This document shows, in pieces, positions 60,544 through 64,000 of a stretch of 64,000 nucleotides of DNA. A model generated the notes under the pieces. That model did not search any database. It was given only the letters and a program-made list of their open reading frames with translations, and was not told the DNA's origin. Both the position numbers and the translations under genes were made by a program. The DNA comes from Citrus sinensis (Eukaryota > Streptophyta > Magnoliopsida > Sapindales > Rutaceae), in assembly GCF_022201045.2 (NCBI RefSeq), contig NC_068560.1, forward strand, positions 28,413,501 through 28,477,500, given 5' to 3'. Position 1 is the first letter of the stretch. Every line of letters begins with the position of its first letter.

Positions 60544-63500
60544 ATGATGATGATGGTGGAAAAACAACCGGGATTGGGCTATGTTGTTATTGTTATTGTT
60601 GGTGTTGTATTTCCATTCTTACTCTGTTCTCCTTGCTGGACTGCTGCAGCAGCTTGCAACCTGAAAGATAGCCACGCTCTGTTGTCTTTCTACAACAATA
60701 TCTCATTTGTATCGTTGAATTGGTCTGCATCTGTTGACTGCTGTTTATGGGATGGAGTTGATTGTGATTATACTGATGGTCGAGTCACACATCTTCGATT
60801 ACCCTCTAGAGGCCTAATTGCCACTCTGTCTCCATCTTTAGCAAACCTCACAAGTCTCTCTCATCTTGATCTTTCACATAATTTTCTCTCCGGTCCCATC
60901 CCTTCCCAATTCTTCACCTCTCTCGACAACCTCCAGTTTCTTGATCTCAGCTACAACCATCTCTCCGGTGAATTGCCAATATCCAATCTCAATACTAGTA
61001 TTAATATCAAGTTTTTGAACTTGTCCAGCAATCATTTCCGGGGTGATATCCCATTTACAGCTTGGAACCTGACCAGCTTCAACATAAGCAACAACAGCTT
61101 TACGGGCACGATCCCTTCGCATATATGCTTCAGTTCTTCCAGTGTCAAGCTGTTGGATTTTTCTTACAATGACTTCAGTTATCAAATTCCTCCTGGATTA
61201 GGCCAGTGTTCCCAGTTGGAGACTCTTCGGGCTGGTTTCAACAATCTTTCAGGTACTGTTCCCGATGAAATTTACAGCATTGCCTCATTGAAGCAACTTT
61301 CTTTAGCTGTCAATAATCTGTCTGGAACCATCAGTGATTCCATTGTTCATCTTACTAACCTTCAAGTACTTGAGCTTTATTCCAATCGATTCAAAGGGTC
61401 CATCCCCTTGGATATTGGTAAGCTGGCCAACTTGGAAAATCTTCAACTTCATATCAATAACCTCACTGGTTCTCTGCCTCCATCTCTCATGAATTGCACG
61501 AAACTCACACTGTTAAACTTGCGTGTCAACAACTTGGAAGGACATCTTTCAGATTTTAATTTCTCTGCGCTCATCAGGCTTAGTACTCTTGATCTTGGAA
61601 ACAATAACTTCACGGGCAAATTACCTCTGAGTCTTTATTCATGCAAGTCGCTGACTGCTGTTAGACTAGCAAGTAACCAACTTGAAGGGGAGATTTCGCC
61701 TGATATACTTGCTCTGCAGTCCCTGTCTTTCCTTTCACTTTCTTATAACCGCCTAACAAATATAACTGGGGCAATAAGGATTCTAATGGGATGCAAGAAG
61801 CTTGCTGCACTCACCTTGTCCAGGAGTTTTGAAAATGAACCAATACCACAGGATGAAAACACAGTAGACTCTAATGGATTTCAAAATCTTCAGGTTTTGG
61901 CATTAGGTGGTTGCAATTTCACTGGTCAAGTGCCCAACTGGCTGGCTAAACTCAAAAATGTTGAGGTCTTGGACCTGTCTATTAATAGAATTACAGGTTC
62001 AATTCCTAGTTGGTTGGGCAATCTAACAAAGCTTTTCTACTTAGATTTTTCACAGAACCTACTGTCAGGAGAATTTCCAAAGGAGCTTACAGCATTGCCA
62101 GCACTGGTTTCAGAGGCAGCTAATGATGAAGTGGACCGAAGTTATTTGGAACTTCCTGTATTTGTGATGCCCAGCAATGCTACAAATCAGCAGTACAATC
62201 AGCTCTCTAACCTGCCGCCAGCAATATACCTAGCAAACAACAGCCTCAGTGGCAATATCCCTGTTGAAATTGGCCAGTTGAAGTCTCTTCATGTGTTGGA
62301 CCTGAGTAATAACAATTTCTCAGGCACCATTCCAGATGAATTATCAGATCTCTCTAACTTGGAGAAATTAGATCTCTCAGGAAACCATCTAGTTGGAGAG
62401 ATCCCCATATCACTCAAAGGTCTCCATTTCTTGTCTTCTTTTAGCGTAGCACACAACAATCTCCAAGGAGCAGTACCTTCAGGAGGTCAATTTGACACCT
62501 TCCCCTCCTTCAGCTTTGAAGGGAACCCAGAGTTGTGTGGTTCAGCTGTGCAGCGCCCTTGTGCTATTTCACCTGGAGCCACCCATCCAACAGCACCTCA
62601 TAAAAGGACAAACACAAAACTTGTTATTGGACTTGTCCTTGGTATCTGCTTTGGTACTGGTTTAATTATCAGTATGCTAGCATTATGGATTCTGTCCAAA
62701 AGGAGGATCATTCCAGGAGGCGATCCTGATAAGATAGAATTGGATACTATCTCTAGCACCTCTAATTTTGGGGTTTCTCCCGAGGCAGACAAGGATGCCA
62801 GCCTAGTCATGTTGTTCCCAAACAATACTAATGAAATCAAGGACCTTACCATATATGAACTCTTGAAAGCTACCGACAATTTCAGTCAAGCTAACATCAT
62901 TGGCTGTGGGGGATTTGGTTTGGTTTATAAAGCAACATTAGCAAATGGGACCACGCTGGCTATCAAGAAACTCTCTGGAGACTTGGGTCTCATGGAGAGG
63001 GAATTTAAAGCAGAGGTGGAGGCTCTGTCCACAGCTCAACACAAGAACCTGGTTTCCCTGCAAGGCTACTGTGTGCATCAAGGTTTTCGGCTACTAATAT
63101 ATTCGTACATGGAGAATGGAAGTCTGGATTACTGGTTGCATGAGAAAGCTGATGGTGCCTCTCAATTAGATTGGCTAACTAGACTGAAAATTGCAAGAGG
63201 TACAAGTTGTGGGCTTGCTTACATGCATCAGATATGTGAGCCGCACATAGTGCATCGGGACATCAAATCCAGCAACATCCTTCTTGACGACCAGTTTGAG
63301 GCGCATCTGGCAGATTTTGGGTTGTCGCGATTGATTCTTCCCTATCAAACGCATGTTACAACTGAGCTTGTTGGTACCTTGGGTTACATTCCTCCAGAGT
63401 ATGGGCAGGCATGGGTAGCTACTTTGAGAGGAGACATGTACAGCTTTGGGGTGGTTATGCTGGAGTTGCTCACTGGGAAAAGGCCTGTGGATGTACTGAA

Positions 63501-63741
63501 GCCAAAGATGTCAAGAGAATTGGTTGGCTGGGTGCTGAAAATGAGGAGTGAGGGCAAACAAGACCAAGTCTTTGATCCTATCTTGAGAGGAAAGGGCTTT
63601 GATGAAGAGATGCTGCAGGTTCTAGATGTGGCATGCATGTGTGTCAGCCAAAACCCTTTCAAGAGACCAACCGTCAAGGAAGTTGTTGAATGGCTAAATA
63701 ATGTGGGAGCAAACCGCAGAAATGAAAACAAGGGTTTCTAG
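60544..63741 (+). CDS. PSY1R: LRR receptor kinase, PSY1R/PSKR type (LRR-X)
   Basis: Intronless, 1,065 residues from the ATG at 60544; three further in-frame ATGs follow at once (MMMMVEK). A signal anchor/peptide (VVIVIVGVVFPFLLCSPCWTAAAA) leads to an LRR N-terminal cap (CNLKDSHALLSFYNNIS, W..SVDCCLWDGVDC) and about 20 leucine-rich repeats, broken near residue 520-570 by the island found in PSK/PSY receptors (EVDRSYLELPVFVMPSNATNQQYNQLSNLPP). Then come a Cys pair (ELCG...RPC), one membrane span (LVIGLVLGICFGTGLIISMLALWIL) and a kinase with glycine loop GCGGFG, AIKK, HRDIKSSN, DFG and PPEYGQAW. PSY1R perceives the tyrosine-sulfated glycopeptide PSY1 at the plasma membrane and promotes growth. 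The closeness of the kinase to Arabidopsis PSY1R (as I recall it) supports the name, but PSKR1/2 are relatives. Confidence 0.93.
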   Translation: MMMMVEKQPGLGYVVIVIVGVVFPFLLCSPCWTAAAACNLKDSHALLSFYNNISFVSLNWSASVDCCLWDGVDCDYTDGRVTHLRLPSRGLIATLSPSLANLTSLSHLDLSHNFLSGPIPSQFFTSLDNLQFLDLSYNHLSGELPISNLNTSINIKFLNLSSNHFRGDIPFTAWNLTSFNISNNSFTGTIPSHICFSSSSVKLLDFSYNDFSYQIPPGLGQCSQLETLRAGFNNLSGTVPDEIYSIASLKQLSLAVNNLSGTISDSIVHLTNLQVLELYSNRFKGSIPLDIGKLANLENLQLHINNLTGSLPPSLMNCTKLTLLNLRVNNLEGHLSDFNFSALIRLSTLDLGNNNFTGKLPLSLYSCKSLTAVRLASNQLEGEISPDILALQSLSFLSLSYNRLTNITGAIRILMGCKKLAALTLSRSFENEPIPQDENTVDSNGFQNLQVLALGGCNFTGQVPNWLAKLKNVEVLDLSINRITGSIPSWLGNLTKLFYLDFSQNLLSGEFPKELTALPALVSEAANDEVDRSYLELPVFVMPSNATNQQYNQLSNLPPAIYLANNSLSGNIPVEIGQLKSLHVLDLSNNNFSGTIPDELSDLSNLEKLDLSGNHLVGEIPISLKGLHFLSSFSVAHNNLQGAVPSGGQFDTFPSFSFEGNPELCGSAVQRPCAISPGATHPTAPHKRTNTKLVIGLVLGICFGTGLIISMLALWILSKRRIIPGGDPDKIELDTISSTSNFGVSPEADKDASLVMLFPNNTNEIKDLTIYELLKATDNFSQANIIGCGGFGLVYKATLANGTTLAIKKLSGDLGLMEREFKAEVEALSTAQHKNLVSLQGYCVHQGFRLLIYSYMENGSLDYWLHEKADGASQLDWLTRLKIARGTSCGLAYMHQICEPHIVHRDIKSSNILLDDQFEAHLADFGLSRLILPYQTHVTTELVGTLGYIPPEYGQAWVATLRGDMYSFGVVMLELLTGKRPVDVLKPKMSRELVGWVLKMRSEGKQDQVFDPILRGKGFDEEMLQVLDVACMCVSQNPFKRPTVKEVVEWLNNVGANRRNENKGF

Positions 63742-64000
63742 AAAATGCCCTTCAACACAACCTATGTACACAAAATATATGGATTTTAAATGCAAATTTT
63801 CCCCTCATTCCTCTTATGTAAATGAAACTTGTATTATACATTCGGTTTTGAAGTTATATAAAATGAAATTGTGTTTACTTTTGAAAACTTGTATTGTATA
63901 ATTTCTCTTAAAGTGATATGAACTTTCTTTTATCAAATAGAATTCTTGGTAGTAATTTTGGCCTTGAATTGTTCCATTTTTTATTCAATGATGAAAGGAT
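63742..64000 (+). other. 3' region of the receptor kinase gene
   Basis: AT-rich sequence after the TAG stop with several AATGAA/AAATGAAA-like polyadenylation contexts (63,819-63,870). The phrase TTCTTGGTAGTAATTTTGGCCTTGAATTGTTCCATTTTTTAT near the end resembles 54,824-54,870 in intron 1 of the DUF1995 gene, hinting at another fragment of that duplication. Confidence 0.45.

Overview
This is nuclear DNA of a flowering plant, almost certainly a eudicot. It is AT-rich, its genes carry many short introns with GT..AG ends, and every recognisable protein is closest to Arabidopsis-type plant families. Protein style and repeat content would suit a woody rosid such as Citrus, but that is an impression and not something shown here. 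No rRNA or tRNA gene, CRISPR array or prokaryotic feature was seen.

Layout. Bases 1-9200 are a transposon graveyard: a Ty1/copia fragment cut by an LTR-type insertion, a SINE-like element, a ~1 kb segment present twice, a ~2.3 kb element with inverted ends that encloses the second copy, and a truncated Ty3/gypsy (Athila-like) element with its LTR, tRNA-Asp primer site and gag. From 10.2 kb genes take over. In order: an intronless CC-NB-LRR immune receptor (-), a P/U-type cyclin (+), the mitochondrial GTPase MIRO (-, 14 exons), a 5'-truncated LINE with target-site duplication, a peroxisomal adenine nucleotide carrier PNC (+, 5 exons), a YIP1-family Golgi membrane protein (+, 6 exons), a CLE peptide precursor (+) followed by its decayed tandem copy, a MULE-type MITE, an ANP/NPK1 MAPKKK (+, 17 exons), TANGLED (-, 4 exons), a KIN-14S-type kinesin (-, 12 exons), a plastid DUF1995/LPA3-like protein (+, 9 exons), a PPR remnant, a decayed copy of the DUF1995 first exon, and an intronless PSY1R/PSKR-type receptor kinase (+).

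Exon models were built by hand from splice consensus plus an uninterrupted reading frame. MIRO (648 aa), PNC (318 aa), YIP1 (261 aa), ANP (about 673 aa), TANGLED (383 aa), KIN-14S (777 aa), the DUF1995 protein (349 aa) and the cyclin (211 aa) all close in frame from ATG to stop.

Functional themes. Three neighbours between 40.8 and 53.6 kb (ANP/NPK1, TANGLED, KIN-14S) belong to microtubule or division-plane biology. The upstream regions of TANGLED and of KIN-14S are rich in AACGG cores of the mitosis-specific MSA element, including one perfect 11-base match. MIRO, PNC, YIP1, TANGLED and KIN-14S are also neighbours in two duplicated Arabidopsis segments, so this window looks like an unfractionated version of that ancestral block. 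No wholly unprecedented system was found. The most useful oddities are the MSA-rich cytokinesis neighbourhood, the CLE precursor with Cys in place of the usual Gly plus its dead tandem twin, and several transposons whose boundaries and target duplications can be read to the base.
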